Shown here piece after piece: positions 52,603 to 61,905 of a stretch of DNA of 64,000 nt. The notes beneath the pieces were generated by a model. That model did no database searches. It was not told the origin of the DNA and saw only the letters and a list, made by a program, of their open reading frames with translations. Both the position numbers and the translations under genes were made by a program. The stretch spans positions 62,001 to 126,000 of the forward strand of contig NZ_JAKREU010000002.1 in the NCBI RefSeq assembly GCF_022664435.1, read 5' to 3'. The stretch comes from Sphingomonas panni. GTDB lineage: Bacteria > Pseudomonadota > Alphaproteobacteria > Sphingomonadales > Sphingomonadaceae. Positions within the stretch are counted from its first letter, which is position 1, and the number at the start of each line of letters is the position of its first letter.

Positions 52603-54879
52603 CTATTCCAGGCGAAATGCTCCTGCTATCTCGGTGCCCGCTCCCGCGTCGACCCACAGATCGAACATGCCGGGTTCGATCTGCCAACGGCCATCGCCGG
52701 TAACCAGCGCCAGTGCATCGGCGGCGATGCGAAGTTCGACCCGGGTCTCGTCGCCCGCGGCCAGCGTCACGCGCTGGAACGCCTTCATCTGTCGCGCCGG
52801 TCGCGTCCGGCTGGCCACCCGATCGTGCACGTCGAGTCGGACAAGGGCTTCTCCACGCCGCGTCCCGACATTGCGTACCCGTACCGACACCGGCACTATC
52901 GCCCCGGCCGCGATCGTTGCCGGCACCTGCAGGTCGGACAGTGCGAAGCGGGTATAGCCCATTCCCGATCCGAACGGGTAAAGTGCCCTGTCAGCCGCAT
53001 CGCGCCAATGACTGCGCCCGGCCGCCATCGGTTCGGCATCCGGTGCCGGTCGCCCGGTGCTGCGTCGGTCGTAGGACCAGGGCTGCTGGCCGGTGGCGAG
53101 CGGAAAGCTGACCGGCAACCTTGCCGTCGGCTCGACCGCACCGAACAAGATGTCGGCGACGGCCGGACCGGTCTGTTCGCCCAGGAACCAGGTGGCGAGC
53201 AGCGCCGGGGCGTCGCGCACCGCTCCGGTCAGCGCCAGTGCGCGACCATGGCGCAGCAGCACGACGACGGGCGTGCCGGTCGCTGCGATGGCTTCGGCCA
53301 GCGCCTGCTGCGCGGCGGGGACGGTGATCTCGACGCGGCTGTTACCCTCGCCCGACATGTCGGCGCCCTCGCCGATGGCGAGCAGGACGATATCGGCGGC
53401 ACGCGCAGCGGCGACCGCCCGCTCGATGCCGCCGGGCAAGGGTTCGGTGATACCGCTGCCGGCCTCGACGATCAGCGATGCCGGATCGCCCATCGCCCCG
53501 CGCAGACCGGTCGCCAAGTCGATACCCCGCGCGGAATCTCCCGCAAAGCACCATGGTCCGTTCAGGTTCGCGCGATCCGCGCCGAACGGGCCGATCAGCG
53601 CCAGCTTCTTGCCCCGCCGCGCGATCGGCAACAGGTCGCCATCGTTGCGCAACAGGACGATGGATCGGGTCGCCACCGTGCGGGCCATGTCCCGGACCGC
53701 CTTGCTGCCCGTCTCCCGCCGCTCCGCCCGCGGGTCGAGCGACCGATAAGGATCGTCGAACAGGCCGAGCCGCTCCTTCAGGATCAGCACCCGTCGCACC
53801 GCCTGGTCGACGGCGGCGATCGGTACCTGCCCCGCCTCCACCAACGCCGACAAGTGGCGCTGATACAGACCGCTCTGCATCGACATGTCGATCCCGGCAA
53901 GGATGGCGAGCCGCGCCGCATCGGCTTCGTCGGCGGCGATGCCATGGGCGATCAACTCGCGGTCGGCATCGTAATCCGACACGCATACCCCGTCGAACCG
54001 CAGATCGCCGCGAAGCAGATTGGTCAGCAATGGCCGGTTCGCGCTGACGGGAACGCCGTTGAAATCGGTGAACGACGCCATCGTCGCGCCGGCCCCGGCG
54101 GCAAAGGCCGCGGCGAACGGCGGCACGAACGTCTCGCGCAGTGCGGCCATGCTCATGTCGACCGCCGCATATTCCATGCCGCCCCGCACCGCGCCATAGC
54201 CGACGAAATGCTTGGGGGTGGCCAGCAGCGCGTCGGGCTTCGTCAGGTCCGGCCCCTGAAATCCCTCGACCCGCGCGGACGCTAGCAGGCAGTTGAGCAG
54301 CACATCCTCGCCCGCCCCCTCCGCAACCCTGCCCCAGCGCTGATCGCGCGCCACATCGACCATCGGCGCGAAGGTCCAATGGATGCCATTCGCCGTCGTC
54401 TCCCGTGCGACCGCCCGTGCCGCGCGCCGCGACAGGTCCGGGTCGAACGCTGCAGCCTCCGCCAGCGGGATGGGAAAGATCGTCCGGCAGCCGTGCAGGA
54501 CGTCAGCAGCAAAGACCAGCGGGATGCCCAACCGGCTCTCCAGCGCCGCTGCCTGCGCCCGCCGCGCCCCGGCCACGCCATAGCCGTTGAAGAGCATCCC
54601 GACCCGTCCGGCACGGATATCGGCGAGCATCGCCTCCGCCCCGCGCGGCGAAACGACCGGATTGAACACGGCCCCCACCGGGCGAATCTCGTCGTTGAAG
54701 CAGCTGAGCTGTCCGGCCTTCTCCGCCAGCGTCATCCGTGCGATCAGCGCCTCGATCCGCGGCGATGCCACACGACCCGCGCCACCGACCATTATCCCGG
54801 CAGTCGCCAACAACGACGTCTGCAACATTTTCCGTCGGTTAAAGCCGGCGGTCCGACACCATTGTTGCGCAATCGCCAC
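52603..54879 (-). CDS. GH3 beta-glucosidase (BglX-like), Tat-exported
   Basis: A 758-residue GH3 enzyme with a twin-arginine-like signal (FNRRKMLQTSLLATAG). The barrel domain begins ARMTLAEKAGQL and has HGCRTIFPIPLAEAAAFD, PKHFVGYGA and the nucleophile segment GVCVSDYDA; the second domain has VLLRNDGDLLPI and VLLAIGEGADMSGEG; a C-terminal fibronectin III-like domain (ALSDLQVPATIAAG, RVRNVGTRRGEAL) follows. The layout fits periplasmic beta-glucosidase or beta-xylosidase. GTG 54879 is taken as start because it includes the twin arginines. It is divergent from the TonB receptor. Confidence 0.92.
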   Translation of the reverse strand: MAIAQQWCRTAGFNRRKMLQTSLLATAGIMVGGAGRVASPRIEALIARMTLAEKAGQLSCFNDEIRPVGAVFNPVVSPRGAEAMLADIRAGRVGMLFNGYGVAGARRAQAAALESRLGIPLVFAADVLHGCRTIFPIPLAEAAAFDPDLSRRAARAVARETTANGIHWTFAPMVDVARDQRWGRVAEGAGEDVLLNCLLASARVEGFQGPDLTKPDALLATPKHFVGYGAVRGGMEYAAVDMSMAALRETFVPPFAAAFAAGAGATMASFTDFNGVPVSANRPLLTNLLRGDLRFDGVCVSDYDADRELIAHGIAADEADAARLAILAGIDMSMQSGLYQRHLSALVEAGQVPIAAVDQAVRRVLILKERLGLFDDPYRSLDPRAERRETGSKAVRDMARTVATRSIVLLRNDGDLLPIARRGKKLALIGPFGADRANLNGPWCFAGDSARGIDLATGLRGAMGDPASLIVEAGSGITEPLPGGIERAVAAARAADIVLLAIGEGADMSGEGNSRVEITVPAAQQALAEAIAATGTPVVVLLRHGRALALTGAVRDAPALLATWFLGEQTGPAVADILFGAVEPTARLPVSFPLATGQQPWSYDRRSTGRPAPDAEPMAAGRSHWRDAADRALYPFGSGMGYTRFALSDLQVPATIAAGAIVPVSVRVRNVGTRRGEALVRLDVHDRVASRTRPARQMKAFQRVTLAAGDETRVELRIAADALALVTGDGRWQIEPGMFDLWVDAGAGTEIAGAFRLE

Positions 54880-54950
54880 AGCAGAACTTTCTCATCCGGT
54901 CGAAGGTATACCATGATTGCCGCCATGGACGCCGCCGTCTAGATGTAACC

Positions 54951-54971
54951 GGTCCCAGAAACGATGGGACC
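54951..54971. promoter_or_regulatory. Inverted repeat in the leader of the TonB receptor
   Basis: Perfect 7-base arms GGTCCCA and TGGGACC with a seven-base spacer, 28 bases before the receptor start. It may be an operator between the divergent GH3 and receptor genes or a leader hairpin. Confidence 0.5.
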
Positions 54972-54998
54972 AACGAAGTTCGAGGGTGGGAGAGGATC

Positions 54999-57539
54999 AT
55001 GTCGAGTTTCAACCGCAATGTCGCGCGTGCAGCGTTGCTGGCCGGTGCAGCATTGCTGCCGACGGTCGCATGGGCGCAGACCCCTCCGGCCGATTCCGCC
55101 ACGACGACGACCGCCGACGCCGCCATGACCGATGACGAACAGGACGTGATCGTCGTCACCGGCACCACCTCGCGCGATCGCCCGCTCATCACCGCATCGG
55201 CCGACATCACGCTCGCCGACCGGGCCGATATCGACCGGCGCGCACCGCGCTCGACCGCCGACATGCTCGAACTGGTCCCTGGCATCTTCGTCGAGGCAAC
55301 GGCGGGCCAGGTATCGAACAACTATTCGGTCCGCGGCCTTCAGGGCGGCGGGCAGCGCTTCGTGCAGTTGCAGGAGGACGGCATGCCGATCCTGTACGGC
55401 GGCGGCGGGGCCGACTTCTTCTTCGATCAGGACCTGACCATCGATCGTCTCGAAGCGGTCAAGGGCGGTTCATCGGGCGTGCTGACCGTCAACGGTGCCG
55501 GTGCGACGATCAACTTCATCTCGAAGCGCCCGAATTTCAACGAAGCCGAGGGCGCGGCACGCGTCAGCGCCTACAACTACGGCATGAAGCGCGGCGAATT
55601 CTATTATTCGCAGCCGCTGAGCGACAAGCTCGCTTTCAATGTCGGCGGCTATATCCAGTCCAGCCCCGGCGTGCGCGAAAATCCGTTCGACTATGCCGGC
55701 TGGCGGTTGAAGGGGATGCTCGAATATCGCTTCGACGATGGCGGCTATGCCCGTCTGTCGGCCAAGGGCGGCGATGTCGAAAATGCCTATTACGCGACGA
55801 TGCCGTACCGCCTCGACGGTGGAAAGGTGCGCGGCATTCCGGGTCTCGACACGCAGGACGGCAATGTCGGCGGCGATTCCTTCGCCAATATCGCGGTGCC
55901 GGTGTCGACCTTCGCCCATCCCAGCGGCTTCCGCGAGTTCCGCTATCGCGACGGGATCAAGGCGAAGACCGCGCAGGTCCGCTTCGACATCGAAAAGCCG
56001 GTGGGCGAGACGGTCGACCTGTTCGCCCATGTCCGCTATCTGAAATACTCCTACGACTTCAACGGCCTATTCCCCGGTTCGGGTACCGGCAATGCCGGCC
56101 TGACCAGCGCGCAGAATTACCTGACGCCCGGTGCCACCTCGCCGATCAACGACCTGCTGACGCTTGGCCGTGCGGCCTATCCGGCGGCGACGCGCTTCGG
56201 GATCAAGAACCTGCGGACCGGGGTGGTGCTGGGGTCGAACCAGACCGCGCAGCTCGCCGCCCTTGCCGGCAACGGCTTCCTTCAGCGCACCACGCTGAAT
56301 CACGACTATATCGACGGTCGCGACTTCGGCGCGAATGTCGGCGGTCGCTGGGAATATGAGAACGACCGGTTCAAGAACTCGCTGACCGCTGGCGTCATGT
56401 ATTACAACGTGATCCGCAAGCAGGATCAGTCGGCCACCGCCAGCATGGTCAACGACGTGCGGACCAACAGCGACGTGTACGACATCGTCGCGCTGGACGG
56501 TAACAATCAGGTCATCGGCACGCTGTCGGACAACGGCCTCGTTTCCTATGGCGACTGGGGCGCCGGTATCCGCGAGCGTCGGGATTCGGCGGTATCGCTG
56601 TACGTGAACGACGAAGTCGCGTTCGGCGACCTCCGCGTCGACGGCGGCGTACGCTGGGAAAGCGACGACGCGACCGCGCTCGACGGCAACCAGCTGGCCG
56701 TGAACCAGCCGGTTCAGCCCGGTGTCGGCGGCGTCATCCGCAATGTCGGCTCCAGCTTCGACGGCACCTTCACCACGCGGCAGCGCACGCAGCGCAAGGC
56801 GTCGTGGACGGTCGGTGCGAACTATCTCATCACGCCGAACTTCTCGGTCTATGCCCGCTATGCCAACGGGTTCCAGACCAACAATGTCGACCCGATCACC
56901 ACGATCGAACTGTATGAAGCCGGCGTCCGCTACCAATATGGCCGTCTCTTCTCCGGTTCGGCGACCGTGTTCCGCACCAATTTCGACAATCAGAACTACA
57001 ACTTCGCCAACCCCACCAACCCCTCGCAGCAGCAGAACCTGAACGCCGACCTGCGGACCAAGGGCGTCGAGATCGACTTCGTCGTGCGCCCGACCAACTG
57101 GTTCTCGGTCGACTTCCAGGGCGTGTTCCAGGACCCGCAGCTGCTCAACCTGCAGCTCGACGGTGTCGATCAGGGGGCGGCGTTCGAGGGCAACCGGCCG
57201 GAACGGACCCCGGCCCAGCTGTTCACCATCCTGCCAACGCTCACGCTGCCCAACGGGGTCGGCGACATCTATGCCCGGTACAAGTTCGTTGGGAAGATTT
57301 TCGCCGACAACGGCAACGGCATCGCCCTGCCCAGCTATGGCGTGACCGGGATCGGCGTGAACCTGAACCTCAGCAAGCGGGTGCAGTTGAACCTGAACGC
57401 GGACAACGTGTTCGACGTGGTGGGCCTGACCGAAGGCAATCCTCGCCAGGGACAGACGCAGGCGATCACCGACGGCTATTTCTACGCTCGCGGTATCGTC
57501 GGCCCGACCTATGGCGGGACGCTGACGTTCCGGTTCTGA
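54999..57539 (+). CDS. TonB-dependent receptor
   Basis: An 846-residue receptor. The signal peptide ends at VAWAQ, the TonB box is DVIVVTGTTSRDRP, the plug has YSVRGLQGGGQRFVQLQEDG and IDRLEAVKGGSSGVLTVNGAG, and the barrel ends in YGGTLTFRF. The plug is of the FecA/ferric-citrate-like shape that sphingomonads also use for sugars. GGGAGAGG lies eight bases before the ATG. Its neighbours (GH3 divergent, glycosidase-like protein downstream, halogenase-like operon convergent) suggest import of an oligosaccharide. A hairpin with one mismatch (57546-57573) follows the stop. Confidence 0.92.
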   Translation: MSSFNRNVARAALLAGAALLPTVAWAQTPPADSATTTTADAAMTDDEQDVIVVTGTTSRDRPLITASADITLADRADIDRRAPRSTADMLELVPGIFVEATAGQVSNNYSVRGLQGGGQRFVQLQEDGMPILYGGGGADFFFDQDLTIDRLEAVKGGSSGVLTVNGAGATINFISKRPNFNEAEGAARVSAYNYGMKRGEFYYSQPLSDKLAFNVGGYIQSSPGVRENPFDYAGWRLKGMLEYRFDDGGYARLSAKGGDVENAYYATMPYRLDGGKVRGIPGLDTQDGNVGGDSFANIAVPVSTFAHPSGFREFRYRDGIKAKTAQVRFDIEKPVGETVDLFAHVRYLKYSYDFNGLFPGSGTGNAGLTSAQNYLTPGATSPINDLLTLGRAAYPAATRFGIKNLRTGVVLGSNQTAQLAALAGNGFLQRTTLNHDYIDGRDFGANVGGRWEYENDRFKNSLTAGVMYYNVIRKQDQSATASMVNDVRTNSDVYDIVALDGNNQVIGTLSDNGLVSYGDWGAGIRERRDSAVSLYVNDEVAFGDLRVDGGVRWESDDATALDGNQLAVNQPVQPGVGGVIRNVGSSFDGTFTTRQRTQRKASWTVGANYLITPNFSVYARYANGFQTNNVDPITTIELYEAGVRYQYGRLFSGSATVFRTNFDNQNYNFANPTNPSQQQNLNADLRTKGVEIDFVVRPTNWFSVDFQGVFQDPQLLNLQLDGVDQGAAFEGNRPERTPAQLFTILPTLTLPNGVGDIYARYKFVGKIFADNGNGIALPSYGVTGIGVNLNLSKRVQLNLNADNVFDVVGLTEGNPRQGQTQAITDGYFYARGIVGPTYGGTLTFRF

Positions 57540-57545
57540 ACGAAG

Positions 57546-57573
57546 GGGGTGTCGCGGCGTAGTGCGGCACCCC
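57546..57573 (+). terminator. Imperfect hairpin between receptor and glycosidase-like gene
   Basis: Arms GGGGTGTCGC and GCGGCACCCC (one mismatch) around eight bases. No T-run follows and the next gene starts 22 bases later, so partial termination or attenuation is more likely than a full stop. Confidence 0.45.
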
Positions 57574-57595
57574 GCCCTTGCGGAAGAGGTGGTGG

Positions 57596-59659
57596 ATGAA
57601 GACCGTGGCGCGGTGGATGCTGGCAGGGGCGATGCTGGCCGGGACGGGACTGGCAGTCGCGCAACGGCCCGTAACGGCACCCGAACTCGCCTATCAACTC
57701 ACCGAAGGGCAGAATCTCAACGCTTTCGTTCGCGAGGGGCCGGTGGCGGCGCATCTGCTGCTGCGCAACGGCAGCGATCCGCGCATTCTCATTGCCTTTC
57801 CGGCCGGGAACAGCGGCGTCGGTCTGTGGTTCGACACGGTACCGCGCGGTGCGACGTGGCGGATGGAGCAGGCGCCCCGTCCGACCAGCGCACCGGGCAT
57901 CGCCGGACCGCAGCCGGCGGTCGTCACGATCGCCACTATCGATGCGCCGCTGCTGCGGATCAAGCAGGCGGTGTTGTCTTCGATCCGCTTCCTGCGCGAC
58001 TATCAATCGGTCGGCCGCTTCCCGAAGGAGGTAGCGGTCGATCCCGTCATCGCGGGCAATACGATCCGTTGGAGCCGCCCGCGCCTCGACGGAAAGCCGG
58101 GCTATCTGCTGCAAGTGCGGCTGTTGTCGGGCAGCATCCGGGGCGGCGCGCTGGTAGCCGATGCCGGCCGGCCGCTGCGCATGGAAATCACTGCGTCGAG
58201 CGGCGAAACCCCGCTGACCGGTCTTGCCGAAAACGAACTGCTGAACGCGCGCGCCGCCAAGGATCCGGCGGCACGCAACGCGCTGCGCTTCCTGAGCTAT
58301 CGCGAGAAATTCCTCGCCGGCTCCTGGCGGTTCCAGACCTATTTCGGGCGGGACACGCTGATGTCGCTCCGGCTGCTGATGCCGGTCCTGCAACCCCAGG
58401 CGATCGAAGCCGGGCTCGGATCGGTCCTCGCCCGACTGGATGCGCGCGGCGATGTCGCGCATGAAGAGGGCATTGGCGAGTTCGCGGTGGTCGACCGTCG
58501 CCAGCATGGCGGCAGCGGCGATGCGGCGGTGCTCGACTATGCGATGGTCGACGACGACTATATGCTGGCACCGGTCGCTGCGACCTATCTGCTCGACCAT
58601 GGCATGCCGACCCGCGCCCGCGCCTTTCTCGAGAAGAAGTTGGCGAGCGAAGGCGTACCCGGCACCACCGAACCCGCCGGCAAGGCGCTGGTCCGCAACC
58701 TGCGCTTCGTCATCGACACCGCGCGTCCCTTTGCCGACAATCCTCGTTATGCGCAGCTGGTGGCGATCGGCAAGGGCCGGCTGACCGGACAGTGGCGCGA
58801 CAGCGAGGAAGGGCTGGGTCGCGGGCGCTATGCCTATGACGTCAACGCCGTGTTCGTACCGGCGGCGCTGGAGGCAACGGCGCGGTTGCTGCGCGCCGGG
58901 TTGCTCGACCGGTACCTGACGGCCGGGGACCGTGCGGCGCTGGGTCGAGCGGAGGCGATGGCGACCGTCTGGCGCACCCGTGCGCCGGCGCTGTTCCGTG
59001 TGTCGACACCGGCCGCGCAGGCACGGCCCCGGATCGAAGCCTATGCGCGCAGCCTTGGCATTCCCGCCGCACCGGCACTGGCGTCGCTCGGCGCCGCGCC
59101 GCTGACCTTCCACGCCATCGCCCTGGACGATGGCGGTCGGCCGATCCCCATCGCCAATTCCGACGAAGGCTTCGCTCTGATGTTCGCCGATCCGTCGCCG
59201 GCGGACCTGGAAACCTATGTCACCGCCGCGATGCGGCCGTTCCCGGCGGGGTTGATGACCGATATCGGTATGCTGGTCGCCAACGCGGCGCAGACCGATG
59301 CGACGGTGCAGGCGCGCTTCACGCCCGCGGCCTATCACGGCGCGGTCGTGTGGTCGTGGCAGCAGGCGCTGTTCGCCGCCGGCCTTGAACGCCAGCTCGC
59401 CCGTCGCGACCTGCCGTCCTCAACTCGTGCGGTATTGACGCGCGCACAGGCAACGTTGTGGCAAGCGATCAACGCCGCCCGCGCGACGCAGAGTTCGGAA
59501 CTCTGGTCCTGGGACTATAGCGGCGGCCGCTATCGGGTCGTCGCCTTCGGTGCCGGCAAGCAGGACGTCGACGAATCCAACGCCGCACAGCTGTGGAGCA
59601 CGGTCTATCTGGCGGTACAGCCGCCCCGCACGCTCAGCCCAGCGAGAGGAAAGCGGTAA
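57596..59659 (+). CDS. Exported six-hairpin-glycosidase-like protein
   Basis: A 687-residue exported protein. The signal peptide MKTVARWMLAGAMLAGTGLA is cleaved near AVAQ. The N-terminal 270 residues look like a beta-sandwich; from about 290 on the pattern is an (alpha/alpha)6 barrel with the segment FQTYFGRDTLMSLRLLMP, which resembles the FGRDTLIS motif of glycogen-debranching-type enzymes, and HEEGIGEFAV as a possible catalytic Glu region. Near the C-terminus, VWSWQQALFAAGLERQL and DESNAAQLWS are also typical of six-hairpin glycosidases. It could be an alpha-glucan or other glycan hydrolase; the GH family was not identified. AGAGG precedes the ATG. Confidence 0.72.
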   Translation: MKTVARWMLAGAMLAGTGLAVAQRPVTAPELAYQLTEGQNLNAFVREGPVAAHLLLRNGSDPRILIAFPAGNSGVGLWFDTVPRGATWRMEQAPRPTSAPGIAGPQPAVVTIATIDAPLLRIKQAVLSSIRFLRDYQSVGRFPKEVAVDPVIAGNTIRWSRPRLDGKPGYLLQVRLLSGSIRGGALVADAGRPLRMEITASSGETPLTGLAENELLNARAAKDPAARNALRFLSYREKFLAGSWRFQTYFGRDTLMSLRLLMPVLQPQAIEAGLGSVLARLDARGDVAHEEGIGEFAVVDRRQHGGSGDAAVLDYAMVDDDYMLAPVAATYLLDHGMPTRARAFLEKKLASEGVPGTTEPAGKALVRNLRFVIDTARPFADNPRYAQLVAIGKGRLTGQWRDSEEGLGRGRYAYDVNAVFVPAALEATARLLRAGLLDRYLTAGDRAALGRAEAMATVWRTRAPALFRVSTPAAQARPRIEAYARSLGIPAAPALASLGAAPLTFHAIALDDGGRPIPIANSDEGFALMFADPSPADLETYVTAAMRPFPAGLMTDIGMLVANAAQTDATVQARFTPAAYHGAVVWSWQQALFAAGLERQLARRDLPSSTRAVLTRAQATLWQAINAARATQSSELWSWDYSGGRYRVVAFGAGKQDVDESNAAQLWSTVYLAVQPPRTLSPARGKR

Positions 59660-60308
59660 CCGTCAACCGGCCGCGCAGCGGATCGGCGCTGAGCGTCGCC
59701 GTGGCCGGTATCTTCCCGCTGTGGAGAAGCGCGCTGCGATAGATCACTGCCCGGTTCGGTCGTGCCTCCGCAGTCGATATCTGTTCGAAGAACGGCGTCG
59801 ATCCGTCGATATAGGCGGACGGCGGCGGGGCCGAAGCGACCTCGGCACGGACGGCATCCAGATAGGCCGACGCGCGCGTCGCATCGATCGTTTCGAAGCC
59901 GGTCGCGCGGTGGCGATAAAAGGCCGTGCCGCCGGCCCCCTCCCCGCCCATATAATGGACCAGCGCGATCCGGTCCGGCTCGACCGCGTCATAATGCGGC
60001 ACGCGTTGCTGGACCGAGAGGGCGTCGGGCGGCGTGGTGACGATCGAAAAGCTCGCATCGAGCAACGCGACCCCGGCACGATGGCCGAACACGCCCGCCA
60101 GCACCTGCGACAAGGCGGGCCGAACCGCTTGGAAATAATCGTCGGGCAAGGCTGCACGCACGCCCGGATAGTGCCGTCGCGCGGGTTCGAACCGCGCCGT
60201 CGCGGCGAACGCGCGCAGGCTCGACGGATCGGGGTGGAAGTGATCGACGATCGCGATCGGCTCCCGCTCCAGTCCGATCCGCCGGCCGACGATATCGGGT
60301 GCCGTCAT
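59634..60308 (-). CDS. DUF6445 family protein
   Basis: A 224-residue DUF6445 protein. The sequence has the look of a prolyl-hydroxylase-like 2-oxoglutarate/iron oxygenase: LVHYMGGEGAGGTAFYRHR could supply the H-x-D/E-type ligand set and RAVIYRSALLHSGKI a distal His, with GRLTVTAFLSLG closing the fold. Whether it binds iron is not proven. Its ATG overlaps the stop of the halogenase-like gene (ATGA), a gene pair I recall in TonB-receptor loci of Caulobacter and Xanthomonas relatives. Its 3' end overlaps the convergent glycosidase-like gene by 26 bases. Confidence 0.8.
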   Translation of the reverse strand: MTAPDIVGRRIGLEREPIAIVDHFHPDPSSLRAFAATARFEPARRHYPGVRAALPDDYFQAVRPALSQVLAGVFGHRAGVALLDASFSIVTTPPDALSVQQRVPHYDAVEPDRIALVHYMGGEGAGGTAFYRHRATGFETIDATRASAYLDAVRAEVASAPPPSAYIDGSTPFFEQISTAEARPNRAVIYRSALLHSGKIPATATLSADPLRGRLTVTAFLSLG

Positions 60309-61810
60309 GATGTGCCGAGCATCGCCGCCAGTGCCGCATCATGCAGGGGCAGTGTCGGTGCCGCCCGCGCCACCACCTCCGCGATCTGCCGGACCTGCGC
60401 CCGGTTGGTGGTGCTGTCGATCGCGTCGGCCAGCGGGTTATAGCCCTGCGCGACGATCCCCTGCCCGTTCAGCACCGCCAGCCAGCTCGCCTCGCGGAAC
60501 AGTTCGTCGGGATCGAGGATGATCCGCCCGGACCGACGATACTGCTCCTCCCGCGCACGCAGGCTGTCGGGCAGCGGCATCGTCCGGCAATGCCGCCAGA
60601 GCGGGTCGTCGCGCCCGCTGGTGGCGTGATAGTGCAGGATCAGGAAATCCTTGATTCCGTCCATGTCGCGGGCGAACACCTCGTTGAACCGGTCGGCCAG
60701 CGCCGGATCGAAGTCGCGGTTGGGGAACAGCGTCAGCAGCTTGGTGATGCCGCTCTGGATCAGGTGGATGCTGGTCGATTCGAGCGGTTCGAGGAAGCCG
60801 GACGACAGTCCGATCGCGACGACGTTGCCCCGCCACGGTCGCCGCCGCGTGCCCGCCGTGAAGCGCAGGAACCGCGGTTCGGCCAGCGCTTCGCCATCCA
60901 GACTGCCGAGCAACGTCGCCGCAGCCTCGTCATCGGACAGATAGCGTCCGGCATAGACATAGCCGTTGCCGGTGCGATGCTGGAGCGGGATGCGCCACTG
61001 CCACCCCGCCGCCCGCGCGGTGGACCGAGTGAAGGGCGTGGTCGCCGCAACGCGGGCGCAGGGAACCGCGACCGCGCGGTCGCATGGCAGCCAGTGCGAC
61101 CAATCCTCATACCCCTCCCCCATCGCACCCGCGATCAGCAAGGCGCGAAACCCGGAGCAGTCGATGAACAGGTCGCCTTCGATCCGCTCCCCCCGTTCGG
61201 TGGTCAGTGCGGTGACGAAGCCGGTTTCACCGTCACGCTCGACATGATGCAGCTTGCCCTCGATGCGCGTCACACCGGCGCTTTCGCTCAACCGTCGCAG
61301 ATAGGCGGCGTACAGCCCGGCATCGAAATGATAGGCATAGCCGAGCGTCGACAGGATCGAACGGGCATCACCTGTCGGCTTGGCGAACCGCCCTTGTGCC
61401 GCCAGCTGCGCCGCCAGCGATAATGCAGACAGCGGCACGTCCAGCCCTTCGGCCTGCGCCTTCAGCCAGCGATGGTGGAACGCGACCCCGGGCAACGGGG
61501 CGCCGAACTGTCCGAAGGGATGGAAATAACGATGTCCCGGCGCGGTCCAGTCGACGAATTCGATGCCCAGCTTGAAGGTCGCCTGCGTCGCGCGCACGAA
61601 CGCCGCCTCGTCGATCCCGACCAGTTCGTTGAACCAGTGGATGGTCGGGATCGTCGCCTCACCGACCCCGACCGTGCCGATCGCGTCGGATTCCAGCAGG
61701 GTGATGGCGACCGCATCGCCAAGGCTGCGCGACAATGCCGCCGCCGTCATCCATCCGGCGGTACCGCCCCCCAGGATGACGACGCGGCGAACTCGATCGG
61801 GTGCTTGCAT
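60305..61810 (-). CDS. Flavin-dependent tryptophan halogenase family protein
   Basis: A 501-residue flavoprotein of the tryptophan-halogenase family. FAD-binding: VVILGGGTAGWMTAAAL; GVGEATIPTIHWF; the catalytic Lys80 in ATQATFKLGIEF corresponds to Lys79 of PrnA and RebH; GWQWRIPLQHRTGNGYVY contains the GWxWxIP halogenase signature; the catalytic-Glu region is SSGFLEPLESTSIHL. These marks indicate halogenating potential, although family members in glycan loci have no proven substrate. It is co-translated with the DUF6445 gene and lies downstream of a TetR gene on the same strand (95 bases). Confidence 0.92.
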   Translation of the reverse strand: MQAPDRVRRVVILGGGTAGWMTAAALSRSLGDAVAITLLESDAIGTVGVGEATIPTIHWFNELVGIDEAAFVRATQATFKLGIEFVDWTAPGHRYFHPFGQFGAPLPGVAFHHRWLKAQAEGLDVPLSALSLAAQLAAQGRFAKPTGDARSILSTLGYAYHFDAGLYAAYLRRLSESAGVTRIEGKLHHVERDGETGFVTALTTERGERIEGDLFIDCSGFRALLIAGAMGEGYEDWSHWLPCDRAVAVPCARVAATTPFTRSTARAAGWQWRIPLQHRTGNGYVYAGRYLSDDEAAATLLGSLDGEALAEPRFLRFTAGTRRRPWRGNVVAIGLSSGFLEPLESTSIHLIQSGITKLLTLFPNRDFDPALADRFNEVFARDMDGIKDFLILHYHATSGRDDPLWRHCRTMPLPDSLRAREEQYRRSGRIILDPDELFREASWLAVLNGQGIVAQGYNPLADAIDSTTNRAQVRQIAEVVARAAPTLPLHDAALAAMLGTS

Positions 61811-61905
61811 GGCCTTTGGTAACCGGGCGCGGTCGCGTTGAGAACCGGATTACGACGCCTGCCGGCGAAAGACGCACGGCGTTCCGCACCGCCTGCCGCC
61901 ACGCG

